This document shows positions 8,995 to 20,449 of a DNA stretch of 64,000 bases, one piece after another. A program made the position numbers and the translations under genes. Under the pieces are notes generated by a model that searched no databases, was not told the origin of the DNA, and saw only the letters and a program-made list of their open reading frames with translations. This DNA is from Metarhizium brunneum (taxonomy: Eukaryota; Ascomycota; Sordariomycetes; Hypocreales; Clavicipitaceae): contig NC_089422.1 in NCBI RefSeq assembly GCF_013426205.1, positions 5,146,001 to 5,210,000 of the forward strand. Direction: 5' to 3'. Position 1 is the first letter of the stretch, and every line of letters starts with the position of its first letter.

Positions 8995-10163
8995 ATGGGC
9001 AAGCCCGTCGCTTTAGTAGTCGGCGCATCACGCGGCATGGGCCGCCAGGTGGCAGTTGATCTGGCCAGGAACGGCTACGCAGGTAACTTACATCCCAGCA
9101 AAACAAGAACTTGACACAAAAAGGGGGGGGCACGGTACTGATGCCACGCCCGTCACCCAGTCGTCGTAGCGGCCAAATCCACAAGCGATGCGTCCAAAAA
9201 CGTGCCCTTCCCGCCGGACCCCAACTCCCCCGACAGCACCATCACCACCGTCGCCCGGGAAATCACAACGGCCGGCGGCGACGCGCTCGCCCTGCAGGTG
9301 GACGTCCGGTTCGAGGAGAGCGTGAACAAGCTCGTCTCGGACGCCGTTGCCGTAAGTCTCCCCGCCTCCCGCCTCCCGCCTGCTCGAGGAGCTGACGGTT
9401 GCAAAAAAACAAAAAGGCGTACGGCCGGCTCGACGTGCTGGTGTACAACTCGGGCGCGATATACTGGTCGTCGGTGGCCAACACGCCCCTCAAGCGGTTC
9501 CAGCTCATGCAGCGCGTCAACCCGGAGGGCCTGTACGCCGTGGTGCAGGCCGCGCTGCCGCACCTCTCGCCCGCCGCGCGCGTCGTCGTCGTCAGCCCGC
9601 CCATCTACAGCCGCTTCTTCCGCGGCAAGACGGCCTACGCCATGGGCAAGGTGGGCATGAGCGTCCTGACAAAGGGCCTGGGCATGGACTTTGCCCGTGA
9701 GGGCAAGCTGGCCGCCGGCATGGCCATCTCCAGCATGTGGCCTGCCGTGGTGAGTCCCTCCTCTTCCGAATGCCGTCGCCTACATCGCGGGAGGAATCAA
9801 ACCCACACATGGACATGGGAGGCTGACCTTTTTTTGCCAAAATAACGACAGGCCATCGAGTCTGCGGCCACCCAGCACTTTGGCGGCTCCTCGCCCGAGG
9901 AGCGCCGCGACCTGCGCAAGGCAACCATCTTCAGCGACGCCGTGCTGGGCGTGCTCCGCGCCCCCGCGGACAAGGTCAACGGCGAGCTGTTCCTCGACGA
10001 GGACTTTTTGCGCGACTTTTGCGGCGTCGCCGATTTTCAAAAGTACGCCGTCGTGCCGGGCGCCCAGCCGCGCAGGATGCTGCCCGCCAAGCTGCCCGAC
10101 TTGAGTGTTGCCGAGCAGGACGACGAAGGGAAGAGGATAGACCTGGCCAAGCCCAAGATATAG
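8995..10163 (+). CDS. HSDL2-like short-chain dehydrogenase/reductase
   Basis: NAD(P)-dependent oxidoreductase of the classical short-chain family, closest by motif to hydroxysteroid dehydrogenase-like protein 2. Four exons (8995-9082, 9161-9351, 9417-9749, 9852-10163) give 307 residues; introns are 78, 65 and 102 bp. Residues 5-20 form the cofactor turn VVGASRGMG, then comes YNSGAIYW in the NNAG position. The catalytic region has SPP before the Tyr-x-x-x-Lys motif YAMGK near residue 167, an arrangement typical of HSDL2. The SCP2 sterol-carrier domain of animal HSDL2 is absent and the C-terminus AKPKI is not a peroxisomal signal. Codon use is strikingly C/G-rich at third positions compared with neighbouring genes, suggesting strong expression or codon bias (inference). 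It converges on the YTA7-type gene. Substrate unknown. Confidence 0.88.
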
Positions 10164-10547
10164 TTAGTAGGTAGTACTTTGTATTAGCAACATCTTGTAC
10201 AAATATACGACTGGGAGCTGTATTCTTTCGCGGCCAAGACAAAAAAAAAAGTTGAAGCAAATCGAGAAGAGTCGTATATGCTCGCTGGTGCTCTACTCTA
10301 GCTCTCTTTTTTTTTATTTTCGGTGCATTTGTCTCCTTCCATGTAGAATTGCTACAACCAAAACTCCCCCCTCTGGCTGGCCACTGACATGCTTGGCTTT
10401 CATAGTACAAGAAAAAAGTAAAACAAAAGGAGCCAAAAAAGATAAAAACAAGATAAGACTTCCACAATTACCCGCACCCTACCCAATTGACCTGATCCCG
10501 TTCTCTTGTTTTATCCGGTTTTTTTTTCGTTTTTTTTTCGGTTTCCT

Positions 10548-13500
10548 TCATCTATCCAGATGGCTATCGCGCTGACTCGAAGACCCTACAGCCTGTATTT
10601 GCTCAATATCTGATATCACATCGTTAAACACACCGCCCAGATGCACCACAACTGCGTGGCGGTTCCATTCGTGTCTGGATTTCCAAATCTCATCCATCAA
10701 TTCTCGGTTGATTTGCTCCAACTGCTCAATCGTGCAGCCCGACGTGCCGTCAGTTAACAAATGGAGCAGATTTTCGATTGCGCCTTCGACGGCTGGTGGC
10801 TGCGAAGCCGACGAGCCCGAGTAACGCAGTCCGTGGGGTTCCTGCGACTGTGGTTCCTGGGATGGCTGAATTAATCCATCACCAGCTTGGTCACCGGAAT
10901 GGCGAGCCTGAGACGGAGTTGACACTTGACTGCCACTCATATTGGTGGTCCCAGGTGCCACCTGACCCCGTGCGAGGCCATGCGCTTGCGAGTGAGGCCA
11001 AACCTCGTCGCTGGGTGTTGCCTGGCTCGGTACCACGAGCGTGTCTGGCAATTCCACATCTTGGTCGCCATCCCCGCTGCTCTGCTGTGCACCGTGGTTG
11101 CCATTGGTGAGCTGAGTACTAAAGTTGGAAGACCGATGAGTGGATGGATCCGATGTCTTGGTGGTCGAGGCATCATTAACCACTGCCGAAGGCGACACTC
11201 CAGGTGGCAGAGCTGTCACGGCTGACCTTTGTGAAATCTGCGTCATCCCCGTGTGCTTGGTAGAGTCGTTCTCAGACTTTGCGGGTGGCCCCATGACTGA
11301 TGCTTGTGTTGCATGCTGAGTGTCATCATCTACTCCGCTCATCCGTACATCGCCCTCCTTCGAGGCTCCCTCTGTACCGTTACTCAAGTTGCTTTGGTCT
11401 TGCCCAGCAGCCTCTTCGTGTCCATTGGACAGCGGGCTTCGAAGCTGGAACCGCGCGGTTGTGCGAGATCCGGGAACAGTCTCGCCCAGCGTGAGTGGTC
11501 CTTGCGAGTCGCTATCATTGCCTCCTCCTAAATCAGATTGCACGCGTTCCAGTATGGATTGCATAGTCTTGCGCTTTCTCTCCTTCTCCGCCGCTTCTGC
11601 CGCCCGCTGAACTTGACGTCGATGCAAACCTTCCCAATCAACTGATGCATTGCCGGCTTCGATACTAGCGATGTCAACCTCTACGTTGCTCAATAGTTCA
11701 TTGGCTTTCAGTGTGCGTTCCTTGTCGCCAATGTTCCTGGCATCTTTGGCAAGCGCCTTAATGTCGAACAAGAAGTCTTGTGGCCGCGCGTAGAATCCAT
11801 TCGACAGCCGCTCCTCGATGGTAGTCGTCTCCAAATTGTAGTAGCACTTGCCTGTGGCAGTGTCTCGAAGTACATCATTGCCATACTTGTCTTTCACAAT
11901 CTCATAAGGTCGGATGGTCCCTCCTGCTAGGTCTGGTCGAACATAATTGGGATCAGACTCGGCAAAGAGGTAGTCAATGTGACTCTGTGGAATGACAGGT
12001 TGTCTAAACTTTTTGTACTTTCGATTGATCTGGTCCATGATTGGCTGAAGCTGAATCTTGAGGGCATTGAGCCACTGGTGGTCTTTTCTCTTCAATGCCT
12101 TGACCTCCTCCTTGGTTGGCGGCTTTGCTGCAATAGGGGCAGCAACGGGAAGTTCTTCGAGAACTCTCTTCTTTCGGTTTTCAGGATCAGGAAACTCGGC
12201 CGGTTTCTTCTTGATGTACTCAAGAGTCGCTTTGAAGTACTCCATTCGGTTATCCTGCAAAGACATTTAGACCAATCTCTACTTGAGCTACAAAAAGAAG
12301 AAGAAAGACTGGCATGTTGCACTTACCCTCTCTGGTCGAGGAATTTCCATTCTGTTTCTACGCGAGAATCCAAATAGATCCTGTATCAACTGAGAAGGAA
12401 GCTCATATTTAGCGCACTCAGCCGTAGCAAGTAAGAGCACGGGGTCTGTAGGTGGAATCGATCTCAACATGGTCTTGAAGGTTATATACGCAACAGTTCC
12501 AGACAAGGTAGTGTAGAAGGCATCGACATTGGGAATATAGATGACACTGGGCTTGTGGCGACGGACTTCAGTGAATAGGCCAACAATGACTTGTTCCATA
12601 GACTGCAAGCCGTTAGAAAATGCTACAACGGTAATAAAATCATGCAAACAGCACTTACCCTCCCATCAGCAAGAAGAGCTGGTAAATCGAAATTCTGGAC
12701 ATGGACGCCTTCAAAGTGGTGCAAGATAGCAGAAGAAATGTACGCTTGGCCCATTCCATGCGGACCATAAATGAGGAACCGAGGTCGAAACACTCGAGAT
12801 CGCTCAAATTCTTGTTGCATAGCTTCTCGTGCAAAGCCATGGTCTTCGTCATTGTATTGTTCGTACATGGCCTCCTCGAGAGCCGTGATCTTCTTCTTCC
12901 TGGGTAGCAATTCGTCCAACAAGCGCTTTGCTTCGCTAAATTGAGCCCGCAGAAGGGGTTCTACAGCCCTGGGCAAAGGCTTCGCGCCAGATGTGGCCGA
13001 ACGCTCCGAAGAAGGAATGAGTTTCTTGATAGAGAGCATGAAGTCCGAGGCATGAATATTAATCTTGTTTGGATCCACAACGAGCTTCTCTGTGGAAGAG
13101 TATATTTGAGGATAAGTCCGTTGAATGGAATTGAGCGCTGCCTCGGTGCACAGAGCTCGAAGATCAGCACCACCGTAGCCCTTGGTCTTCTCGGCAAGGG
13201 AAGCCATAAATGGATCAGACAGGCCCCAATCCTTGGTGTGAATACTGAGAATGGACCTACGGGCCTCGATATCCGGCAGGGGGAAATAGAACTCTCTGTC
13301 GAATCGGCCGGGTCGTCGAAGGGCAGGATCAATATTATCGGGTCTGTTGGTGGCACCAATAACGATGACCTGGCCACGGCCGTCCATACCATCCATCAAT
13401 GCCAGCAGAGTAGACACGATGGAGGCATGGATTTGCTCCTGTTTGCTGGATCGAACAGGGGCCAGCCCATCAATCTCATCAAAAAAGATGATACTAGGCT

Positions 13501-15559
13501 GAGTCTTTCTGGCTTCCTCGAACAAAAGACGCAGCTGCTTTTCTGCTTCACCAACCCACTTGCTGAGGGCATCAGCGCCTTTGCGCATGTAAAAGGAGAT
13601 TTTTCGACCCCCGGAACCGACCGAGTTGGCCAAGGCACGGGCCAGTAAAGTTTTACCAGTACCTGGAGGGCCATGAAAGAGAACACCACGAGGTGGAGTG
13701 ACATGAAACTTGGCAAAGAGTTCAGGGTACAGCAGAGGAAGCTGAACCATCTCCTTGAGCTGGTCAATGTGGCCTTGCAGACCTCCAACCTTGCTGAAAT
13801 CAACATTCATGTCGACACCAAGGGGATCTGCATCTGCAAGAGCCTTTCTGTCCTTGATTTTGCCGACATTGGGTGTTGCTTCGGGGTTCAGTCCGAGGCC
13901 ACCGGGAAGCAAGCCCCCGGCTGGAGCACCTGCTGTCGGTGTCATGCCGATATTTCCACCAACACTTGAACGGTGAACCATTTCGTCGTCGCTGCTGTCA
14001 GAGTCGACACCACCAGCTGCGCCGGTGCCCCATGGCCCGTTGAGAAGCGAGCCCCCTCCGCCACCCCCTCCAAAGGGACCAAAGGTGGTGTTGAGATTTC
14101 TCTCCCATCCTATGCTGGCGCCACCGCGGCGTCGTCGAGCTGGGGTAGGGGCTTGGTCCGCGACTTCCTCTTCTTCGATATTGGCTGCAGTCAATGGAGG
14201 CATGTAATAGTTAACTCTGGTTCGGGCGCGACGAGATTCCTGGTAAACAATGGGTGGTGACTCGTCTCTAGGTCGTCGGCGAGGTCTTGATGATTGCCGA
14301 AGTTCACGGGCTTCCTCGTTCAGCTCATCCAAGTCAACGTCGAGCTCTTCGTCACCCGAGTCGGCGCCGCGGCGTGAGTTGCGTGCACTTCGTCTATCTT
14401 TTCTCCCTCTTGGTGTGGGACTCTCAATATCCTCGCCCTTTGTTTCTGACATGGCCTCCTCCTCCGAATCGTCGCCGGGCTCAAAGTCACTGCTAGGTTC
14501 TTGAGTAGATTTCTTGGAGCGACCCCGCCTCAGACGGCGGGAATTTGTACTGGTCTCATGGGTTTCCTCCGCCTTGTCCTCATTCGATGCATCAGCGGCG
14601 GCCCGCGATGAACGAGTCCTGCGCGTTATAGGGACATCGTCGTCTTCGTCGTCGTCGTTGTCGTCTGCACCTGCACCTGCACCTGTACCTGCACCATCAC
14701 CTGCACCTGCACCAGCACCAGCACCAGCACCTGCGGCAGTTTCAGGCACAGCCTCGGCTTCCTTCACAGGTTCAGCCACGTCATCCGCAATAACAACAGT
14801 CGTGTCCGCCATGTCTTCGTCCTCGTCTTCCTTCTTCTCGACAGGCTTGTAGTCGTGTGAGAGTTCGTCAGGCTCATCTGCATCGTCAGCAGCACGGTTA
14901 CTGCTTTCTTGAGTCGCCTCATCAATGGTTTCAGGGGCCGCGTGCAATCCTTTCATAGAGCGGGAAGACCGTCGGGTTCTAGAATACGTCTCCGGACTGC
15001 GGCTTCTTGAGTTGCGAGACGCCACTGCGTGCCTACCAGAGTTGGACAGCTCAACGAAGTCGTCCACATCTGCAGTGCTAGCTCTCGTTGCTCTTCGCGT
15101 AGCCCCAGCAGAGGGGCCTTTGGGGACCTTGAGCTTCACAAGTCTTCTAGCTGAGGGCTCATCTAGCTCTTGGGCATCCTGGCCAGCGTCTTCCGAGTCG
15201 TTTACCACGTCCTCTGCCTCCTCATCAGCGCTACTCTCCCGATAACTGTGGTGAGTTCTCGCAGCCTTTCTCGTTCGACGGCCAGCGGCGTTCACAGGTG
15301 CATCTTGGTCTTCTGACTCATCCTCGCCAAAGGAGTCCTCGCCCAGACTGTCGGACAGGATTTCGTCATCCTCGTCAATGTCGGAGCCTCGATATCTGTG
15401 ACTTCTCTTGCGACCACCAGCAGGGCGAGGGCCACGGGATGGCCTAACCTTCTTGGGATTTCTTGGTGCTCTAGCCTCCGAAGGGTCAAAGTTCTCATCC
15501 TCGGAGTCAGACTTGTTCGGGTCGAAGTCCTCCAGCACCCTCTTTCGTTTGCTGACCAT
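10548..15559 (-). CDS. YTA7: YTA7/ATAD2-type AAA ATPase with bromodomain-like region
   Basis: Nuclear AAA ATPase acting on chromatin: the yeast Yta7/Abo1/ATAD2 family evicts or loads histone H3-H4 and limits histone-gene silencing. Three exons (15559-12659, 12602-12327, 12254-10548) give 1,627 residues; introns are 56 and 72 bp, both phase 0. The N-terminal 480 residues are acidic and Arg/Ser-rich, with an Ala-Gly repeat. The first AAA module has Walker A GPPGTGKT near residue 630 and Walker B IIFFDEIDG near 690, followed by ATNRPDNIDPALRRPGRF. A second, degenerate AAA module lies around 870-1,040 and lacks an intact Walker A (YGPHGMGQ). A divergent bromodomain-like segment follows at about 1,100-1,240. 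The last 380 residues are low-complexity Ser/Gln-rich. The exons could be mistaken for three separate genes. Confidence 0.93.
14664..14735. repeat. Hexanucleotide repeat coding an Ala-Gly tract in the YTA7-type gene
   Basis: Imperfect repeats of CACCTG and CACCAG, about eleven units, read on the minus strand as alternating Ala and Gly, with single Asp and Thr interruptions. The tract sits in the acidic N-terminal tail, just before an Asp/Glu run. Such tracts change length easily by slippage without breaking frame. Confidence 0.85.
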
Positions 15560-18056
15560 TGTAGGAGGCGTTTATTCGATAGCGCAGGATCTAGAGGCCA
15601 CAGTGAAGAAAAGAATATATATAACGAAGGAAAAAAAAAGATAAATTCGGACACTGGGAGTAAAAGGATCGGGAATCAACTAGTGGGTGACGGAAGCGTC
15701 AGCATTTTCTGCTAATTCCAAGAGAGAAATGAGCCGTAGTCGACTAGCAAAGTTGGTTGGTAAAAAGACGAAACGATGACAGTGTTCAATTGGGTACACT
15801 CTTCCCCATCATCGACATGTGTTGCGTGGTGATGAGACGAGTTCTAGCCTGATCACTGACCTGGGCTGAATGATGAAAATGCACGGCATGCATGAAGGCC
15901 GCCGCGTACAGAGCTCCCGGGCAGCTTCAACTAGGGCGATGGGGACGCGCAAGGCCAAATGCAATATGCAATGACGAATGGCGTCTCGAGAAGAAAATCA
16001 GATGGTATAGCCGCCACAGCGACCGGCCGGACAAAAGAAACACGACGATGATGCGTGCTAGATAGGACAAAGCCTTCGGGCCAGTCGAGTTTGGTTGACG
16101 CTGGATTGGCGCGTCGCGGACAGATAGGCTGGCCAGGCCGGCGGGTCTCACGTGCAGGGAGGCAGCAGCTGGCGAATAAAAGTCTGCCATTATTGTTCGG
16201 GACAGGAGAATGCTCCACACAAAGAAGTGCTACCAGGATGAATCCATTCAGCATTTGCAAATGAAGATTTGAATAGCCATGAATGTTTTCGAAATACTGT
16301 CATATCGCGGACAAAAGACTCATTTCTCACTATTTCAGACGGTCAAGGTCAAAAACGCGCTTCATTTGGCATTTCCACCGGGTCTTGCAGCCCGCAGAAG
16401 ACTAGTCAATTCCTTGTGCGAACTCCATCACGTCCTCGTCGCAGACTAGATCTAATTGCCCATGATATCTCAACTGCCATGACGCCATTGTCGCGGCTCC
16501 GTCCAAGCTCCCGGCTAAGGCTGGTGATGAGCGCTTGTCCCACTGGGTTGCGGACGGGGAGTTTGGCACGCGTGGAGGATGGGAGTTGGGCTTGGGAGCC
16601 CAGGCGGCTCAACGGGCTGGGGTCCTCGGGGCAGGAGGCGCAGCAGGCCAGATGGCAGGGCGACTGAGCCACTCGGCGTGGGGGCGGCACGGAGCTGCTC
16701 AGCCACTGCCCCAGCCGGGAAGTGGAGATTGCACGGGAATAAGGGCACCGACATTGCTGGGAAACCAAGTGTCAAATCGATTTCATGCCGACATACACCA
16801 ACATTGTACCACGGCAGCAAGAAGATGTCGTTTACACGGTTTGACCAAGCCATATCCTCCGGTTCCGCGTCCAATGTGGCCATTCTTCAATTGGTGTGGT
16901 GCAGTGCCAACCGTGATGCCCTCATTTTCATTTCCAAGATGCGGAAGCGCAAGTGCACCTCGCAACGACAATCGCACATGCAGTGCTCCTGCTGGCCCAG
17001 ACACGGGAACAAAAGCCTCACGACTTCTGTCCCCCTGCCCGAAAACTGGCAAAGAGCCTCATCTCGCGCTTGCCTCCCCATCCCGGCCCGATGTGCCCGG
17101 TCCGCAAGACGTTCGCCAAGACCTCAAGTCCCCTTCGGGCTAATGCATTCCAAGCAGGGGTCAAGACCTTCCAGAAACCTTCCCAGAACATCATTTCCAT
17201 TGGCAATGGCCCTGCGAGGGCAACGCAGGGAGTCGAGTGGCATGCACCCTGGACAAAGGCGCACAAACCTTCCCCAGGACATTATGGAGCCCTTGAAGGG
17301 AATTGAGCCCTTGAAGAAGCCCTCGGGGGAACGCGGGGTCAAGGCCAGCGAAACGGAACACTGAATGCCTGAGCATCTTTTCCCTTCTCTTATTCTGCTG
17401 CCTTGTTTGTGCCCACTCCAGCGCCCATACCCAATCGGCCAGTCCGTCGTGTTGGACGCGGCGGGTGACGAAGCACGACGTGCACGTTCAATTGGCCAGC
17501 AACCCCGGTATGAGGAGACTGCTGACCTCAGCCCCAGATGCAGGCCGAGTCCATTTGCGGCCATTTGGACAAGACGCTTGCCGTCCACCTCGTCGCAGTT
17601 ACGCAAGTCGTGCCGCCATGGAGGGCGGCCGAGTTCTATTATTATCGCGTGCGAGGGCATGCAAACCGGCGTGCTTAAAAAAAACCTCTGGCCTCCATCT
17701 CCTTTGTAATTTTACTCTTCTCCCACTTGTCCGTTCTTCTTAATCCGCAGCACATATTTGACGTATGCCAGAGTCTAGATTTTGTTGACTGTGAATGTAT
17801 ATGCGCCCGTTTGTCTCGAGGGCGTACGGCAGTATTGAACCACCACATACATACCTGCAACCGGCGACCAACTGCATTTTGGTCGTTGGTTGGGCCGAGA
17901 CCAGCCAAGCCATCGGGTGTTGAGAGTTGAAAGTTGAAACAAATATTGCGCCTTTCGCTCTTGACTTGACATTTTCTCTTTGCCCTGTGCCTCTGGCTCC
18001 TTGCAATACATACATCCATCAACAAACTGCCCATCGTCATCTTCACCGTCATCGCC
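15560..18056. other. Intergenic region, 2.5 kb
   Basis: This is the upstream region shared by the YTA7-type gene and the small Ser-rich gene, which are divergent. A block at about 16535-17364 is open in several frames on both strands at once, but none looks like protein and no splice pattern links them. No RNA gene was recognised. Confidence 0.5.
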
Positions 18057-18485
18057 ATGAACAACTCCGGCTCCTCTCGTGCTCCTCCCCCTCCCCCGCT
18101 GAACTTGGCCTCTCTCCCGCCAGTCAAGTTCAATCTTGACAAGACCAAGACTGTCGACTCGGAGGTTGTTTCTATCCCTTCCTCCTCCAAGGTACGTGGC
18201 CAACATTACATCACCACCGTCTTTTTCCCCTGAGAAAAAAAAGAAGAAGAAGAAGGAGACAGAGCCACCAAGAGCGAATCTAACAAGTGGCAGCGATCTG
18301 CGTCCTACTCAAGCTCGGCTTCGACCTTCTCTGGCCAGTCGTCCTCCCAGAAAACATCAAGCAGCTTCATCAAGTCCTCGCCCACCGTCAATGTTCACAC
18401 CACCTGCGGTCGTCACACGGATCAATACATCTTCGGTGGCCCTTCGCTGAGAGATCTGGCAAAGTCCATCAAGAAAAGGTTTTGA
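18057..18485 (+). CDS. Small Ser-rich conserved-looking protein, 110 residues
   Basis: Two exons, 18057-18191 and 18288-18485, joined by a 96-bp phase-0 intron (GTACGT...CAAG), give 110 residues. The N-terminus has a proline run (APPPPPLNLASLPP) followed by VKFNLDKTKTVD. The middle is Ser-rich. The C-terminus is compact and less biased: HTTCGRHTDQYIFGGPSL, then a basic end KSIKKRF. The change from low complexity to a structured tail, the good splice sites and codons that stay in phase support a real gene. I do not recognise a named domain and see no signal peptide or membrane segment. A poly-ATG microsatellite lies in its 3' region. It is convergent with the Zn2Cys6 regulator that follows. 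Confidence 0.72.
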
Positions 18486-18840
18486 AAGGGTTCCGTTCAT
18501 ATTTGCAGCATTAGCCATGGCATTTTGTTGTATACTAGATACATGATCGTTGCTGGCCGGTACGGAACGACTTTTATGACTTTATGATGACCACTGAATA
18601 ATACCAAATGTGTTGGGGGCAATGATGATGATGATGATGATGATTGATACCCGTGGGGGACCAATTTACCAAATAGTTGCATTTAATATATGGCCCTATA
18701 CAGATCGTGTAGCCATTGCCTTGCCGTGACATGTTGCGCTTTTATACATATTTATATGTATATATTCATAATCATCTTTATGCTACACCCGCATCAACTC
18801 GGTCTCTTATTCTTGTTCATATTTTACAACCTGGCCGCGA
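18486..18840. other. 3' region between convergent genes with ATG microsatellite
   Basis: It contains an uninterrupted (ATG)n/(GAT)n trinucleotide run at 18622-18644 and AT-rich sequence typical of fungal 3' ends. No gene is seen. Confidence 0.6.
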
Positions 18841-20449
18841 CTATGAATATCCGCCATCATCGGTCCTCGGCGCAGGATACGTCGACTTGTCCGTCGCGGC
18901 ATACGTCTTTTTGAACCGATCCAGCACCCTCCTCACCCACAGCTGCAACTCTGCACTCGCAAGCTCATACGCTATTCGTATGCCAAAACCAACTCTGTAC
19001 GGGCCCATTGTCCCAGCTCCCACAGTCTCAATGGACCGCAGAATATTCCGTACCAACTCGCCCCTCGACTGCTCAAACTCTTCCGGCCACTCACACTGTA
19101 CCAACGCCTCCTGCAGAATCAACAGACATGCCCAATAGCCAATGTACATGGACCCCATCCACGACATGTTGTACTGCAGGACAAAGTCGAATGGAGAATC
19201 TGGATCCTGCGACGGGATATCGTACGGCAGAGGCGCAATCGTCGTAAACTTGTCGTACCAGGCGTTGAACAGTCTTCGGTACTCAATGGAGCGGAGGGCC
19301 AGGGAGGCGATTTCCACATCATCAGGTTGCTGAAGCGTGCCCATGGTCTTGGACTCGCGGAGAACAAAGGTTGGTGCTAAGACGCTAGGTATTTCCGCAA
19401 GGCGCTCAAAGAACTCGTCAATTACGTGAATAGTGCTGACCAGGTGAGCTGCAGGGTGAATAAGGTGGCGGCCTCCGTCACGGGCTACCGCCTTCCATTC
19501 CGGGCGGGAGAGGAAACAGCCTTCGCCCGAGGGGAAGAACATGTCACACATGATCTGGCTCGGTCAGCTATGTGCATTACAGGCTGTATACTCAAATAAA
19601 GTGGAGGGGGGAAGAACTTACCAAGACGCCTCGAAACGCCAGTATCATCGAGGCATCCCATCCTTCTGAGTGAGCATTTGGTCCCCGTTGTTCTATCAAC
19701 GTCCCTATTCCTCTAGCGTGCAATAGCCAAGAATCAGATGAATTTGTTCCGGCAAAGAGCTATTGTAGCGTTAGCACCTCCCGTTGACCAAAGCCAATCT
19801 CGTCGAGGCAACTCACCTCGAAAATGCAAAGCAGCATCGCCGCACATAGTGTCTCGGACGTCTTCCACTCCGTCTCGTGCCGCAAACTCGTCTGCAGCTG
19901 CCCTAGCGAATGCCCATAGATGGTCCTACTATGTGCAACCATGCTCTCATCCTCATTCTCCTTGCCCACCAGGTGCAAGGCCAGGGAGCACATGGCTCCA
20001 TCCAGCACCGCCTTTACACCCAATTTGTCCATGTCACACCACGACAAAAACCCCGATATGTCAGCCTTGGAGATGTCTGCTTTCACAGAGGCCACGATGG
20101 TGCTGACAAACTCTGCCCTGTTGGGACGGGGTGACCTTGATAGCGTTGAGATGCTTGACTCTGACGTTGGAGGAGATGCCCTCGAGGATCGACTCGCCGA
20201 CGCCCTCGACGCTGCTGCTGCTGCCGAGAACGGCGATGCCTCCTTGCTCAGCTCCCTACCCTCCCTATTCCCGGTTTTTGTCCGCGGTCGAATTGCATGC
20301 TTCCCTGATACAAATTTTATGCCTCGTGCATATCCAGGACAGTCGGCGCCATATTTGCGACAGTTACCACACTCGGGCCGTACCTCATCACACTTGACCC
20401 TTCTCCTTCGACATAGCTGGCACCCCGTGCTGCGAGGGACGCCAACCAT
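18841..20449 (-). CDS. Zn2Cys6 transcription factor 1
   Basis: Fungal binuclear zinc-cluster regulator of unknown target. Three exons (20449-19817, 19759-19622, 19554-18841) give 494 residues; introns are 57 and 67 bp, phase 0. Residues 9-36 hold the cluster with spacing C-x2-C-x6-C-x5-C-x2-C-x6-C (CQLCRRRRVKCDEVRPECGNC...). A Ser/Ala-rich linker follows. The rest is the C-terminal regulatory domain common to this class (DUF3468-like). Its hallmark LFAGTNSSDSWLLHARGIGT spans the short second exon, and SRPEWKAV follows after the second junction. It is not beside a metabolic cluster, so its regulon cannot be read from context. Confidence 0.9.

Noticed and set aside
10548..12266. A separate 572-residue gene downstream of the AAA ATPase
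   Set aside because: Joins in phase through two short introns to the AAA exons and carries the expected bromodomain-like C-terminal part of YTA7.
16535..17364. Large overlapping open frames on both strands (up to 261 codons)
   Set aside because: Several frames are open at once, composition is not protein-like, and there are no domains or consistent splice signals. It looks like chance openness in G/C-rich DNA.
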